A stretch of DNA of 64,000 bases from Crossiella cryophila (GTDB lineage Bacteria; Actinomycetota; Actinomycetes; Mycobacteriales; Pseudonocardiaceae). Of this stretch, positions 48,530-57,407 are shown piece after piece. Positions within the stretch are counted from its first letter, which is position 1. Each line of letters starts with the position of its first letter. The notes below the pieces were generated by a model. It had not been told where the DNA came from. It was given only the letters and a program-made list of their open reading frames with translations, and searched no databases. Made by a program: the position numbers and the translations under genes. The stretch lies in NCBI RefSeq assembly GCF_014204915.1, contig NZ_JACHMH010000001.1, positions 1,426,001 to 1,490,000 of the forward strand, read 5' to 3'.

Positions 48530-48566
48530 ACCTCCCGGAACCGGCGTTAACCTGGTTCCGGGAGGT
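48530..48566 (+). terminator. topA terminator that buries the next ribosome site
   Basis: A 13-base-pair stem (48530-48542 with 48554-48566) starts 11 bases after the topA stop. Its right arm contains GGGAGG, the ribosome site of the gene at 48574, so it may act as terminator, translational switch or both. Confidence 0.65.
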
Positions 48567-48573
48567 GGCTTCC

Positions 48574-49014
48574 GTGGCCAAGGACGCGCTCTCCGGTGGG
48601 GACGGCACCCAGTCGCCGTCACCCCCGGCCCCGATGCCCGACGCGCTGCTCCCGCCCCGCAACCCGGCGGGCGAGGAAACACCGCGACGGATCGACACCC
48701 CGGACGCCACCGGCGACCCGGACCGGCTACGTGCCGCCATCGAGGCCGCGCTCAGCGCAGAGGCCGACCAGCCACTGCCCGGCTACGCCCAGGCCACCCC
48801 GTTCCACCAGCAGGTCGAACCCCTGCCCCGGCGCCGGTTCGTGCCCAAGGCCCGCATCCCGCGACCCCGGCTGCCCGAACTGCGCCGCGCGCTGCCGGCG
48901 GGTGGGATCAGCGGGGCCACCCTCGGCTTCCTGGCGCTGATCATCCTCACCGTGGTGCTCGTGCTCGCCTTCCTCTCCAGCTTCATCAGCTGGTTCTCCG
49001 GCCTGCTCGGCTAG
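48574..49014 (+). CDS. Single-span membrane protein of unknown function
   Basis: A 146-residue protein. A polar Pro-rich region (about 10-105) is followed by a basic stretch (RRRFVPKARIPRPRLPELRR) and one C-terminal membrane span (about 115-140). The arrangement suggests a tail-anchored cytoplasmic protein. GTG 48574 lies 8 bases after the GGGAGG site that is inside the hairpin. It is followed closely by the MFS-kinase fusion gene. Confidence 0.65.
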   Translation: MAKDALSGGDGTQSPSPPAPMPDALLPPRNPAGEETPRRIDTPDATGDPDRLRAAIEAALSAEADQPLPGYAQATPFHQQVEPLPRRRFVPKARIPRPRLPELRRALPAGGISGATLGFLALIILTVVLVLAFLSSFISWFSGLLG

Positions 49015-49045
49015 CGCCCGGCTACCCTGGGGCGCGTTCGGGGAC

Positions 49046-51067
49046 GTGCACGTCAGCGCGAGCGAGGTGAGCAGGATCCGGCAGGAACCAGCCGAGTCGT
49101 CGGCCTCCACCGTGCACCGGGTGCGCAGTGTGCTGGCCATCGGCCCGTTCCGCAGGCTCTGGGCGGTCAACTCGCTGTGCAGCGTCGGCGACTGGCTCGC
49201 CCTGCTGGCCACCACCGCGCTGGCCACCAACCTCACCACCGGCTACCAGGCGCAGAGCTTCGCCTTCGGCGGCGTGGTCGCGATCAAACTGCTGCCCGCG
49301 CTGCTGCTGGCCCCGCTGGCCGGGGCGCTGGCCGACAAGTTCGACCGGCGCAGGCTGATGGTGGTCTGCGACGTGCTGCGCTGCCTGGTGCTGCTGAGCA
49401 TCCCGCTGGCCGGCTCGCTGTGGTGGCTGTTCGTGGCCACCTTCCTGCTGGAGCTGTGCACCCTGTTCTGGGTGCCTGCCAAGGACGCCTCCATCCCCAA
49501 CCTGCTGCGCAGACCGGCCCAGGTGGAGACGGCCAACCAGCTGTCCATGGTGATGACCTACGGGGTCTCCGTGGTGACCGCCTCCGGGCTGTTCACCGCG
49601 CTCACCGTGCTCGGCCCCACCCTGTTCCTGCCGCTGACCCCGACCCAGATCGTCTACTTCGCGCTGGTGCTCAACGGGCTGATCTACCTGACCAGCTCGA
49701 TCACCCTGGCCACCCGCATCCCGGAGATCTCCGGCCGGGCCGGGGAAAGGGCCGAGCAGGTACGCAGTGCCAGCCTGCTCGCGCTGATCAGGGACGGGCT
49801 GCGGTTCGTCGGCACCACTCCGCTGATCCGCGGCCTGGTGATCGGCATCGCCGGCGCGTTCACCGCCGGTGGCGCGGTGATCGCCTGCGCCAAGCTGTAC
49901 GCGGTCAGCCTCAAGGGCGGCGACGCCAGCTACGGCCTGCTGTTCGTCTCGATCTTCCTCGGCCTGGGCAGCGGCATGGTCGTCGCGCCCAAGCTGTCCC
50001 AGCGCATCCCGCACAACCGGCTCTTCGGCGCGGCCATCGTCGGCGCGGGGGCGGTGCTGCTGCTGGTCGCGATGGCCCCGCACCTGTGGCTGGCGCTGCT
50101 CGCCGTGATCGGCGTCGGCGCCTCGGCGGGCGTGGCCTTCCTGACCGGTATGACCATCATCGGCGCCAGGGTCGAGGACGAGATCCGCGGCCGCACCGTG
50201 GCCTTCATGCAGTCCCTGGTCCGGCTGGTGCTGATGGGCTCGATGGCCCTGGTCCCGGTGCTCGTCGGCCTGCTGCCGCCGCGGACCTGGAACATCTTCG
50301 GCGCCGAGCTGACCGTGGACGGCACCCGGCCCATCCTCTTCGGCGCCGGCATCATCGCCGCCGTGCTCGGCGTGATCGCCTACCGGCAGATGGACGACCG
50401 GCGCAGCGGCCCCATCCTGTCCGACCTGATGTCCGCGCTGCGCCGCCCGCGCCGCAGCAGCGGCCTGCTGATCGCGGTGGAGGGCGACACCGTCGCGGAC
50501 ACCTCCGCCCAGTCCCAGCGGCTGGCCGACTGGCTGCGCGCGGAGGGTCAGGCGGTGGTGCTGGCCGCCGATCCCGCAGGCGAGGAACGCAAACTGCTCG
50601 CCGAGGCCGGACTGCACAGCCCGCGGGCGCAGGTGCTGATGTCCGCCGCGGTCCGCGCCGACCTGGTCGAACAGATCGTCAAACCAGCCCTGGAAGCCGG
50701 TTCGGTGGTGGTCATGGAGCGCTCGGTGCACGGCGGACTGGCCGAACTGGGTGCGGGCGCCGGGATGGACGCGGCCGAACTGGAGGGCCTCGCCGAGTTC
50801 TCCACCGGCAGGCTGGCCGCCGACGTCACCGTGCTGCTGGACAAGGACCCGGCCACCCCCTCGGCCAACCTGGCCGAACAGCCCTGGCGGATGCACCGGC
50901 TGCTCACCGAGATGGCCGCGGCCGAACCTGACCGCTACGTGGTGGTGGAGGCTGGCGGCGGGGTCGAGGAGGTCGCCGAACGGGTGCGCGAGGCGGTCCG
51001 CCCGGTGCTCGCCGCGCGGCAGACCAGCACGCCGGAACAAGGATTGTCAGCCGCCGAGGCAGGATAG
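49046..51067 (+). CDS. MFS transporter fused to inactive dTMP-kinase-like domain
   Basis: A 673-residue fusion. Residues about 25-450 form an MFS-3-type transporter (FRRLWAVNSLCSVGDWLALL, GALADKFDRRRLM). Residues about 470-673 look like thymidylate kinase, but the P-loop reads AVEGDTVADTS instead of FEGGDGAGKST. The DR(Y/F) catalytic arginine segment reads MERSVHG. Streptomyces has the same fusion beside topA with an intact kinase motif, so here the kinase is probably dead and regulatory. It lies 5 bases ahead of holB. Confidence 0.88.
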   Translation: MHVSASEVSRIRQEPAESSASTVHRVRSVLAIGPFRRLWAVNSLCSVGDWLALLATTALATNLTTGYQAQSFAFGGVVAIKLLPALLLAPLAGALADKFDRRRLMVVCDVLRCLVLLSIPLAGSLWWLFVATFLLELCTLFWVPAKDASIPNLLRRPAQVETANQLSMVMTYGVSVVTASGLFTALTVLGPTLFLPLTPTQIVYFALVLNGLIYLTSSITLATRIPEISGRAGERAEQVRSASLLALIRDGLRFVGTTPLIRGLVIGIAGAFTAGGAVIACAKLYAVSLKGGDASYGLLFVSIFLGLGSGMVVAPKLSQRIPHNRLFGAAIVGAGAVLLLVAMAPHLWLALLAVIGVGASAGVAFLTGMTIIGARVEDEIRGRTVAFMQSLVRLVLMGSMALVPVLVGLLPPRTWNIFGAELTVDGTRPILFGAGIIAAVLGVIAYRQMDDRRSGPILSDLMSALRRPRRSSGLLIAVEGDTVADTSAQSQRLADWLRAEGQAVVLAADPAGEERKLLAEAGLHSPRAQVLMSAAVRADLVEQIVKPALEAGSVVVMERSVHGGLAELGAGAGMDAAELEGLAEFSTGRLAADVTVLLDKDPATPSANLAEQPWRMHRLLTEMAAAEPDRYVVVEAGGGVEEVAERVREAVRPVLAARQTSTPEQGLSAAEAG

Positions 51068-51072
51068 AACCC

Positions 51073-52314
51073 GTGACGCTCACCGAAGAGGCCATCCAGC
51101 AGGCGCCCACCAGCGGCGTGTGGGGCGGCGTTGTCGGTCAGCCCGACGCGGTGCGCACCCTGTCCACCGCCGCGCGGGCAGCCGCCGACCTGGTCGAAGG
51201 CCGCCCGATCACCCCCGGCGCGATGACCCACGCCTGGCTGTTCACCGGTCCGCCCGGCTCCGGCCGCTCGGTGGCCGCGCGCGCCTTCGCCGCGGCACTG
51301 CAGTGCGTCCAGCCCGGCGCCGACGGGGTGCGCGGCTGCGGTGAGTGCCGCCCCTGCCACACCGCGCTCGGCGGCACCAACGCCGACGTGCGCCTGGTGG
51401 TGCCGGAAGGGCTGTCCATCGCGGTCGCCGAGATGCGCGCGCTGGTGCAGATCGCCGCCCGCCGCCCCACCGGCGGACGCTGGCAGGTGGTGATCATCGA
51501 GGACGCCGACCGGCTCACCGAGGGCGCGGCCAACGCACTGCTCAAGGCGGTCGAGGAACCCCCGTCGCGAACCGTGTTCCTGCTCTGCGCGCCTTCGGAT
51601 CACCCCGAGGACGTCTCGGTCACCATCCGTTCCCGCTGCCGGGTGCTCGCCCTTGGCACGCCCACCGTGGCCGCCATCGAGGACGTGCTGCGCCGCCGCG
51701 ACGGCATTCCAGCCGACGTGGCCACCTGGGCCGCCTCGGTCTGCGGCGGGCACGTCGGCCGGGCCCGCAGGCTGGCCACCGACCCGGAGGCCCGCGCCCG
51801 CCGGGAGGCCGTGCTGCGCATCCCCACCGGCCTTCGCCGCCCCAACGACGTGTTCACCAGCGCGGACGAGCTGGTCAAGACGGCCGAGGCGGAGGCGGCC
51901 GCGGTCAGCGAGGCCAAGGACGGGGTCGAGCGCGACGCGCTGGAGACCGCGCTCGGCGGTGGCGGCACCGGCAAGGGCGTGGCCGCCGCGGCCCGCGGCG
52001 CCAAATCCGCGCTCAAGGACCTGGAGAAGCGGCAGAAGTCCCGCGCCACCCGCACCCAGCGCGACGCCCTTGACCTGGCCCTGGTCGACCTGGCCGGGTT
52101 CTACCGGGACGTGCTCACCGCGCGGCTGGGCGCGGATGTGGCGCTCAACCACCCCGACCGCTCCGTCGACATCCGCACCGCGGCCGCCGCCTGGACCCCG
52201 GAGGCGACCCTGCGGCGGCTGGAGGCGGTGCTGGCCTGCCGGGACGCCCTGGGCATGAACGTCAAGCCCAGGATCGCCATCGAGGCCATGGTCACCACCC
52301 TGCATCACGGCTGA
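51073..52314 (+). CDS. holB: DNA polymerase III subunit delta'
   Basis: A 413-residue clamp-loader subunit. The P-loop-like segment FTGPPGSGRSVAARAFA has Arg for Lys, as tolerated in delta'. The zinc site is CVQPG...GCGECRPCH (about 77-97). EDADRLTEGAANALLKAVEE and RTVFLLCAPS are RFC-box segments. C-terminal residues 270-413 form the collar. It corresponds to Rv3644c. Its stop overlaps the convergent alpha/beta hydrolase by 10 bases. Confidence 0.94.
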   Translation: MTLTEEAIQQAPTSGVWGGVVGQPDAVRTLSTAARAAADLVEGRPITPGAMTHAWLFTGPPGSGRSVAARAFAAALQCVQPGADGVRGCGECRPCHTALGGTNADVRLVVPEGLSIAVAEMRALVQIAARRPTGGRWQVVIIEDADRLTEGAANALLKAVEEPPSRTVFLLCAPSDHPEDVSVTIRSRCRVLALGTPTVAAIEDVLRRRDGIPADVATWAASVCGGHVGRARRLATDPEARARREAVLRIPTGLRRPNDVFTSADELVKTAEAEAAAVSEAKDGVERDALETALGGGGTGKGVAAAARGAKSALKDLEKRQKSRATRTQRDALDLALVDLAGFYRDVLTARLGADVALNHPDRSVDIRTAAAAWTPEATLRRLEAVLACRDALGMNVKPRIAIEAMVTTLHHG

Positions 52315-53114
52315 AGCACTCGCTGGTTGGCATCGGCCCAGGCCAGCAGGGTGTCCGCGACCTGCTCCCAGCCCGGCTCGGCCGCGGTCAGGTGCCCGCG
52401 GTCGGGGTAGGCGAGGAACTCGGTGGTGTTCGGGTTGCGCTTCTGCAGCCGGTAGTTGGCCTTGGAGAAGCCCGCGGTGACCACGTGGTCCTTGCCGCCG
52501 GCCACGATCAGCAGCGGGGCCCGGTCCGGGTTGCGGAAGTCGACCTTGGTCACCGCCTTCGGGTTCAGGTTGGCCAGCGCGGCCTGGAAGAACGGGCGGC
52601 CGGGGCCGGGGATGGCCTCCCGCAGCCAGGCCGCCTTGGACTGCTCGGCGGTGAGCACGTTGCCGAAGGAGTAGCGGAACTGGCGCTCGTTCAGCGGGAC
52701 CGAGCGGTTCAGGTTGGCCGGGTTCTTCAGCACCGGCCAGGCCGTGCGCAGGGTGGCCAGCGGCAGCCGCAGCACGCCCTTGGGCGCCCCGGCGTGGATG
52801 GCGACCCCGGCGGCGCCGAGTCCGCGGTCCAGCAGCAGCTGCACCACCAGGCCGCCGAAGGAGTGGCCCATCAGGATCGGCGGTGTGTCCAGGTCCTCGA
52901 TGATCTTGGCGTAGTGGTCGACGATCTCGGTGATGCCCAGGCCGTTGAGCGCGCTCGGGTCGGCGTTGGTCTCCTCCGGGGTGGTCACGCCGGGCCAGCC
53001 GGGGGTCAGCACCCGGTAGCCCTGCTCGGTGAAGCGCTGCACCCAGCCGTCCCAGCTCTTCGGGGTCATCCACAGCCCGTGGATCAGGACAACGGTGTCG
53101 GCCTTGGCGCTCAT
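52305..53114 (-). CDS. Alpha/beta hydrolase
   Basis: A 269-residue soluble hydrolase. The oxyanion segment is LIHGLWMTPKSWDG, the nucleophile elbow GHSFGG (about residue 102), acid candidate in VAGGKDHVV and catalytic His in DRGHLT. The substrate is unknown; it is probably a small ester, epoxide or lipid. Paired palindromes of identical consensus upstream imply control by a TetR-type repressor, possibly induced by a xenobiotic. Confidence 0.88.
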   Translation of the reverse strand: MSAKADTVVLIHGLWMTPKSWDGWVQRFTEQGYRVLTPGWPGVTTPEETNADPSALNGLGITEIVDHYAKIIEDLDTPPILMGHSFGGLVVQLLLDRGLGAAGVAIHAGAPKGVLRLPLATLRTAWPVLKNPANLNRSVPLNERQFRYSFGNVLTAEQSKAAWLREAIPGPGRPFFQAALANLNPKAVTKVDFRNPDRAPLLIVAGGKDHVVTAGFSKANYRLQKRNPNTTEFLAYPDRGHLTAAEPGWEQVADTLLAWADANQRVLQP

Positions 53115-53138
53115 CTCGGCTCTCCCTCAGCTTCGGAA

Positions 53139-53152
53139 AGAACGTTCGTTCT
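53139..53152. promoter_or_regulatory. Operator AGAACG-TT-CGTTCT (proximal)
   Basis: A 14-base palindrome 24 bases upstream of the alpha/beta hydrolase start. Same arms as the site at 53205. Confidence 0.6.
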
Positions 53153-53204
53153 CTCTGTTGAGGAGAAAGTTACCGGGCGTGCCGGGGTGAACACAAGGGT
53201 GGGG

Positions 53205-53218
53205 AGAACGGTCGTTCT
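53205..53218. promoter_or_regulatory. Operator AGAACG-GT-CGTTCT (distal)
   Basis: A second copy of the palindrome, 66 bases from the first and just after the IclR gene stop. The paired arrangement would suit cooperative repressor binding. Confidence 0.6.
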
Positions 53219-53228
53219 GCGACCTGCG

Positions 53229-53987
53229 TCACAGTGCGGTGGACCAGTCGAACGCGGTGGAGACCTCCCGCGCCGCCCTGACCACCAGTGGGCCGTGCCC
53301 GGTCAGCTCGGCCAGCCGGTGTTCCAGCACCAGCGCGGACACGCTCACCCCGCCGATCACCGCGCCGGTGTGGTCGCGCACCGCGGCGGCCACGCAGCGC
53401 ACCCCGGGCTCGTTCTCCTCGTCGTCCACCGCGAACCCGGCCGAGCGCGCCCCGGTCAGCCGCTCCCGCAACGCGGCCGGGGTGCTCGCGGTGCGCGGTG
53501 TGCGGGCCTCCAGCCGTAGCTTGCCGAGCAGTGCGGACAGCTCGATCTCGGGCAGCGCGGCCAGCACCGCCTTGCCGATCGCACTGCAGTGCAGCGGCAG
53601 GCCCATGCCGATCCGGGAGGCCATCCGGTACGGCTTGTCCGCCTCGACCTTGTCCACGTAGACCAGTTCCGCGCCGAAGAGCATGGCGAAGTGCACCGCG
53701 CAGCCGGTGCCCGCCTGCAGGCCGGTCAGCGCGGGCCGGGCCCGGCGGGCCGGGTCCAGGCGTTGCAGCACCCGCCCGGCCAGCGCCAGCACCTTGGGTC
53801 CGGCCAGGTAGTTGCCGTGCGCGTCCGGCAGCGCGAAACCCTGCTCCGCCAAGGTCTGCAGCACCCGGTGCACGGTGGACTTGGGCAGGCCGGTGGCGCG
53901 GGCGAGGTCGGTGACCCGGCTGTGCTCGGCGAGCGCGTCCAGTACCGCCAGCGCCTTCTCCACCGCCCCGCCGGGGCCCTCCGTCAC
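53229..53987 (-). CDS. IclR-family regulator (KdgR-like)
   Basis: A 252-residue regulator with an N-terminal winged helix (about 8-65, VTDLARATGLPKSTVHRVLQ) and an IclR effector domain (about 75-250, LHCSAIGKAVLAAL and GVRCVAAAVRDHTGAVIGGV). It is co-transcribed with kduI and kduD; GTG 53987 overlaps the kduD stop. In enterobacteria the IclR protein KdgR represses uronate genes in response to 2-keto-3-deoxygluconate, and a similar role is likely here. Confidence 0.9.
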   Translation of the reverse strand: MTEGPGGAVEKALAVLDALAEHSRVTDLARATGLPKSTVHRVLQTLAEQGFALPDAHGNYLAGPKVLALAGRVLQRLDPARRARPALTGLQAGTGCAVHFAMLFGAELVYVDKVEADKPYRMASRIGMGLPLHCSAIGKAVLAALPEIELSALLGKLRLEARTPRTASTPAALRERLTGARSAGFAVDDEENEPGVRCVAAAVRDHTGAVIGGVSVSALVLEHRLAELTGHGPLVVRAAREVSTAFDWSTAL

Positions 53988-54751
53988 CTGCCCATCCAAC
54001 CGCCGTCGACCACCAGCACGTGCCCGTTGACGTAGTCGGAGGCAGGCGAGGCGAGGAACACCGCCGCGCCGGCCAGGTCCGCCGGGTCGCCCCAGCGCCC
54101 GGCCGGGATGCGGGCCCGGATGGCCGGTTCGCGCACCGGGTCCGCCCGCAGTGCCGCGGTGTTGCTGGTGCTGATGTAGCCCGGCGCGATCGCGTTGACC
54201 TGCACCCCGCGCCCGGCCCACTCATTGGCCAGCGCCGAGGTCAGCCCGGCAACCGCGTGCTTGCTCGCGGTGTAGGCGGGCACCAGGATGCCGCCCTGGA
54301 AGCTGAGCAGCGAGGCGATGTTGATGATCTTGCCGGAGCCGCGTTCGGTCATCTGCCGCCCGGCCAGCTGGCAGAGCGCGAACACCGAGTCCAGGTTGAC
54401 GCTGAGCACCCGCCGCCAGTCCGCGAGGGGCACCTCGGTGGCGGCCTGCCGGTGGATGGTGCCGGCGTTGTTGACCAGGATGTCGATCTCCTGATCGTCA
54501 AGCAGCGCACCGACTTCGGCCTGCACACGCTCCACATCGGACAGATCGACGACCAGACTGCGGGCGCGCACCCCGTGCCCGCGGATCTCCGCCTCGACCT
54601 CGGCCAGATCGCCGCCGCGGCCCAGCAGCACCAGGTCCGCGCCCGCCCCGGCCAGGCCGTTGGCGATGGCCCGGCCGATCCCGGTGCGCGCGCCGGTCAC
54701 CAGCGCGGTCCGTCCGTGCAGCGAGAACATCCGCTGGACTGCCCCGTTCAC
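53984..54751 (-). CDS. kduD: 2-deoxy-D-gluconate/2-keto-3-deoxygluconate oxidoreductase
   Basis: A 255-residue short-chain dehydrogenase. The cofactor loop is VTGARTGIGRAIA, the NNAG motif ILVNNAGTIH, and the catalytic YxxxK is in YTASKHAV with Ser in NIASLLSF. In the uronate pathway KduD reduces 2,5-diketo-3-deoxygluconate formed by KduI to 2-keto-3-deoxygluconate. It lies 11 bases after kduI. Confidence 0.92.
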   Translation of the reverse strand: MNGAVQRMFSLHGRTALVTGARTGIGRAIANGLAGAGADLVLLGRGGDLAEVEAEIRGHGVRARSLVVDLSDVERVQAEVGALLDDQEIDILVNNAGTIHRQAATEVPLADWRRVLSVNLDSVFALCQLAGRQMTERGSGKIINIASLLSFQGGILVPAYTASKHAVAGLTSALANEWAGRGVQVNAIAPGYISTSNTAALRADPVREPAIRARIPAGRWGDPADLAGAAVFLASPASDYVNGHVLVVDGGWMGR

Positions 54752-54762
54752 CCTGTTCTCCC

Positions 54763-55593
54763 TCAGCGCAGTTCGGTGAGCGCGACCGGGTCCATGTCGT
54801 CGTAGGCCTGGTTCTCCCCGCCCATGGCCCAGACGAAGGAGTAGGCGTGCGTGCCCGCGCCGGAGTGCACGGACCAGCTCGGCGAGATCACCGCCTGCTC
54901 GTTGGACACCACCAGGTTCCTGGTCGCCGCCGGCTCACCGAGCAGGTGGATCACTCGCTGGTCCGCAGGCAGGTCGAAGTAGAGATAGCACTCGGTGCGC
55001 CGGTCGTGCGTGTGCGGCGGCATCGTGTTCCACACGCTGCCCTGCGCGAGGGTGGTGATACCGAGTACCAACTGGCATGACTTGATTCCATTCACATGGA
55101 TGAACTTTCTGATCGATCGGACGTTTGCGGTCCGCTGCTCGCCCAATTCCAGAATGTCCACATCCGTGAACCGCGCCAATTCCGTCGGATGGCTGGTATG
55201 GGCGGGCGTGGAGAACAGGTAGAAATGCGGGGAGTCCGTCCCGTCCGATTCGAACACGACGTCGACCGCGCCGCGGCCGACGTAGAGGCAGTCCCGATGG
55301 GTCAACCGATACGCCGTGCCGTCGACGGTCACCGTGCCGCCGCCGTGCACCGCTACCACCGCCAACTCGCGTCGTGCCAGGAAGTTCTCGGCGCGCAGCG
55401 GGTCGGCGGAGGCCAGCCGGAGCGGCTGTCCCGGCAGCGGGACGGCGCCGCCGAGCACGGTCCGGTCCTCATGCGAGTACACCGTGTGCACCTGTCCCGG
55501 TTCGAAAAGATCCGCTACCAGGTAGTGCGCGCGGAGCTGCTCGGTGTCGAAACCGGCAACCTGCGCGGGATTTGTCGCATGCCTAACCTGCAT
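54763..55593 (-). CDS. kduI: 5-keto-4-deoxyuronate isomerase
   Basis: A 276-residue cupin isomerase converting 5-keto-4-deoxyuronate to 2,5-diketo-3-deoxygluconate. The metal-binding segment is NTMPPHTHDRRTECYLYFDL, with the later His in SWSVHSGAGTHAY. Length matches the family. A GGAGGC site precedes ATG 55593. First gene of kduI-kduD-iclR, divergent from the permease operon. Confidence 0.95.
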   Translation of the reverse strand: MQVRHATNPAQVAGFDTEQLRAHYLVADLFEPGQVHTVYSHEDRTVLGGAVPLPGQPLRLASADPLRAENFLARRELAVVAVHGGGTVTVDGTAYRLTHRDCLYVGRGAVDVVFESDGTDSPHFYLFSTPAHTSHPTELARFTDVDILELGEQRTANVRSIRKFIHVNGIKSCQLVLGITTLAQGSVWNTMPPHTHDRRTECYLYFDLPADQRVIHLLGEPAATRNLVVSNEQAVISPSWSVHSGAGTHAYSFVWAMGGENQAYDDMDPVALTELR

Positions 55594-55682
55594 GAATTGC
55601 CTCCGGCGGGAGCGTATGCGCTGGATGGCCCTTTACGTTTCGGACCGGGCGGTGTCACGATGTGCCCGCGCCCTATGGAACA

Positions 55683-55698
55683 CCGTTCTGCGGAACGG
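55683..55698. promoter_or_regulatory. Candidate IclR operator CCGTTC-TGCG-GAACGG
   Basis: A palindrome with 6-base perfect arms, extended on both sides by GGAACA-like copies, lies in the 139-base region between the divergent kduI and permease genes. It is suitably placed to control both. Confidence 0.5.
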
Positions 55699-55732
55699 AA
55701 CAAGTCGGCGAACAGGCGAGGAGGTCGGCCCC

Positions 55733-57343
55733 GTGTACCAGCAGGACCCGAACCCCACGGGGTCGTTGTTCCTCTCCGCGCTGCTCGCCCTGCTGCCACT
55801 GGTCGTGCTGCTGGTGCTGCTCGGCGTGTTCCGCTGGAAGGCGCACTGGGCCGGGCTGACCACGCTGGCGCTGTCCCTGGCGATCGCGGTGCTCGGCTAC
55901 TCGATGCCGCTCGGGCTGGCGCTCAACTCGGCCGCCTACGGCGCCGGGCAGAGCGTGCTGGTGGTCCTGTGGATCACCTTCAACGCGATCTGGATCTACA
56001 ACCTGACCGTGCGCAGCGGGCACTTCGCGGTGCTGCGGCGGGCCTTCAGCTCGATCAGTGACGATCCGCGCACCCAGGCGATCGTGATCGCCTTCTGTTT
56101 CGGCGCCCTGTTGGAAGCGCTTGCCGGCGGTGGCGGACCGGTCGCGATCTGCTCGGTGATGCTGATCGCGCTGGGCGTGAACCCGCTCAAGGCGGCCACG
56201 TTGTCCCTGGTCGCGGACACCGCGCCGGTGGCATTCGGCGGCATGGGCAACCCGATCACCGTGCTCAGCTCGGTCACCGGCCTCTCCGCCGACGCCTACG
56301 GCGCGATGGCGGGCAGGCAGGTCTCCATCCTGGCCGTGCTGGTGCCGTTCCTGCTGGTCTTCATCGTCGACGGCAAGCGCGGGCTGCGTGAGGCCTGGCC
56401 GGTGGCGCTGGCCGCGGGCCTGTCCTTCGGCATCACCCAGTTCGTGGTCTCCAACTACATCTCCTACCGGCTCTGCGACATCATCGCCGCGATCGTCTCG
56501 GTGGGCGCGGTGCTGGTGGTGACCAAGACGCGCCGGTCCGCGCCGGTCCCGGTGACCGTGGGCGGTGGTGGTGACGGCGGCACGGACGAGCCGGAACAGC
56601 CGGACTCGCGCCGGGACGTGGCCACCGCCTTCGCCCCGTACGCGATCATCGTGGCGATCTTCTCGCTGGCCCAGTTCGACGCGGTGAAGGCGTTGCTGGC
56701 CAAGGCGACCTGGGTGTTCCAGTGGCCGGGCCTGCAGGTGGCCAACGCCAGTGGGAAAGCGGTCTCCACCACGTACACCCTCAACATCGGCGGCGCCACC
56801 GGCACCCTGCTGCTGATCTCCGGGCTGTTGTCGCTGCTGGTGCTGCGGGTCTCCCCGCTGAGCGCGCTGCGCATCTACGGCCGCACCATCCGCCAGTTCG
56901 GCTGGGCGATCCTGGCCATCCTCAGCGTGTTCGCCCTCTCCTACGTGATGAACCTGTCCGGCCAGATCATCACCCTGGGCGTGTGGCTGGCCGGCACCGG
57001 CGCGTTCTTCGCCTTCCTGTCCCCGATCGTCGGCTGGTTCGGCGTCACCATCACCGGCACCGACGCCGGCGCGAACGCCCTCTTCGGCGGGTTGCAGACC
57101 ACCGCGGCCAACCAGGTCGGCGCCTCGCCGATCCTGTTCGGCGCGAGCAACTCCTCCGGTGGCGTGATGGCCAAGATGATCTCGCCGCAGAACCTGGCCA
57201 TCGGCACCGCCGCGGTCGGCCTGGTCGGCAAGGAGGGCGACCTGTTCCGCCGGGTGTTCGGCTGGAGCCTGTTGCTGCTGCTGGCCATGTGCGTGCTGAG
57301 CTACCTGCAGTCAACCCCTGTGCTGGGCTGGATGGTTCCGTAA
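55733..57343 (+). CDS. LctP-family permease
   Basis: A 536-residue membrane carrier with about 14 spans. GALLEALAGGGGPVAICSVM and TGTDAGANALFGGLQTTAANQ are conserved segments of the L-lactate permease family, whose known substrates are lactate and glycolate. Its position with GH88 and Kdu enzymes suggests it carries a uronate or related acid instead; that is inference. GTG 55733 has AGGAGG about 10 bases upstream. Confidence 0.88.
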   Translation: MYQQDPNPTGSLFLSALLALLPLVVLLVLLGVFRWKAHWAGLTTLALSLAIAVLGYSMPLGLALNSAAYGAGQSVLVVLWITFNAIWIYNLTVRSGHFAVLRRAFSSISDDPRTQAIVIAFCFGALLEALAGGGGPVAICSVMLIALGVNPLKAATLSLVADTAPVAFGGMGNPITVLSSVTGLSADAYGAMAGRQVSILAVLVPFLLVFIVDGKRGLREAWPVALAAGLSFGITQFVVSNYISYRLCDIIAAIVSVGAVLVVTKTRRSAPVPVTVGGGGDGGTDEPEQPDSRRDVATAFAPYAIIVAIFSLAQFDAVKALLAKATWVFQWPGLQVANASGKAVSTTYTLNIGGATGTLLLISGLLSLLVLRVSPLSALRIYGRTIRQFGWAILAILSVFALSYVMNLSGQIITLGVWLAGTGAFFAFLSPIVGWFGVTITGTDAGANALFGGLQTTAANQVGASPILFGASNSSGGVMAKMISPQNLAIGTAAVGLVGKEGDLFRRVFGWSLLLLLAMCVLSYLQSTPVLGWMVP

Positions 57344-57407
57344 CCAGCCCCCTCGAACCTGGGCGCCACCCTTTCCCCCTGTGCGGCAATTCCCCGAGAG
57401 GACAACG

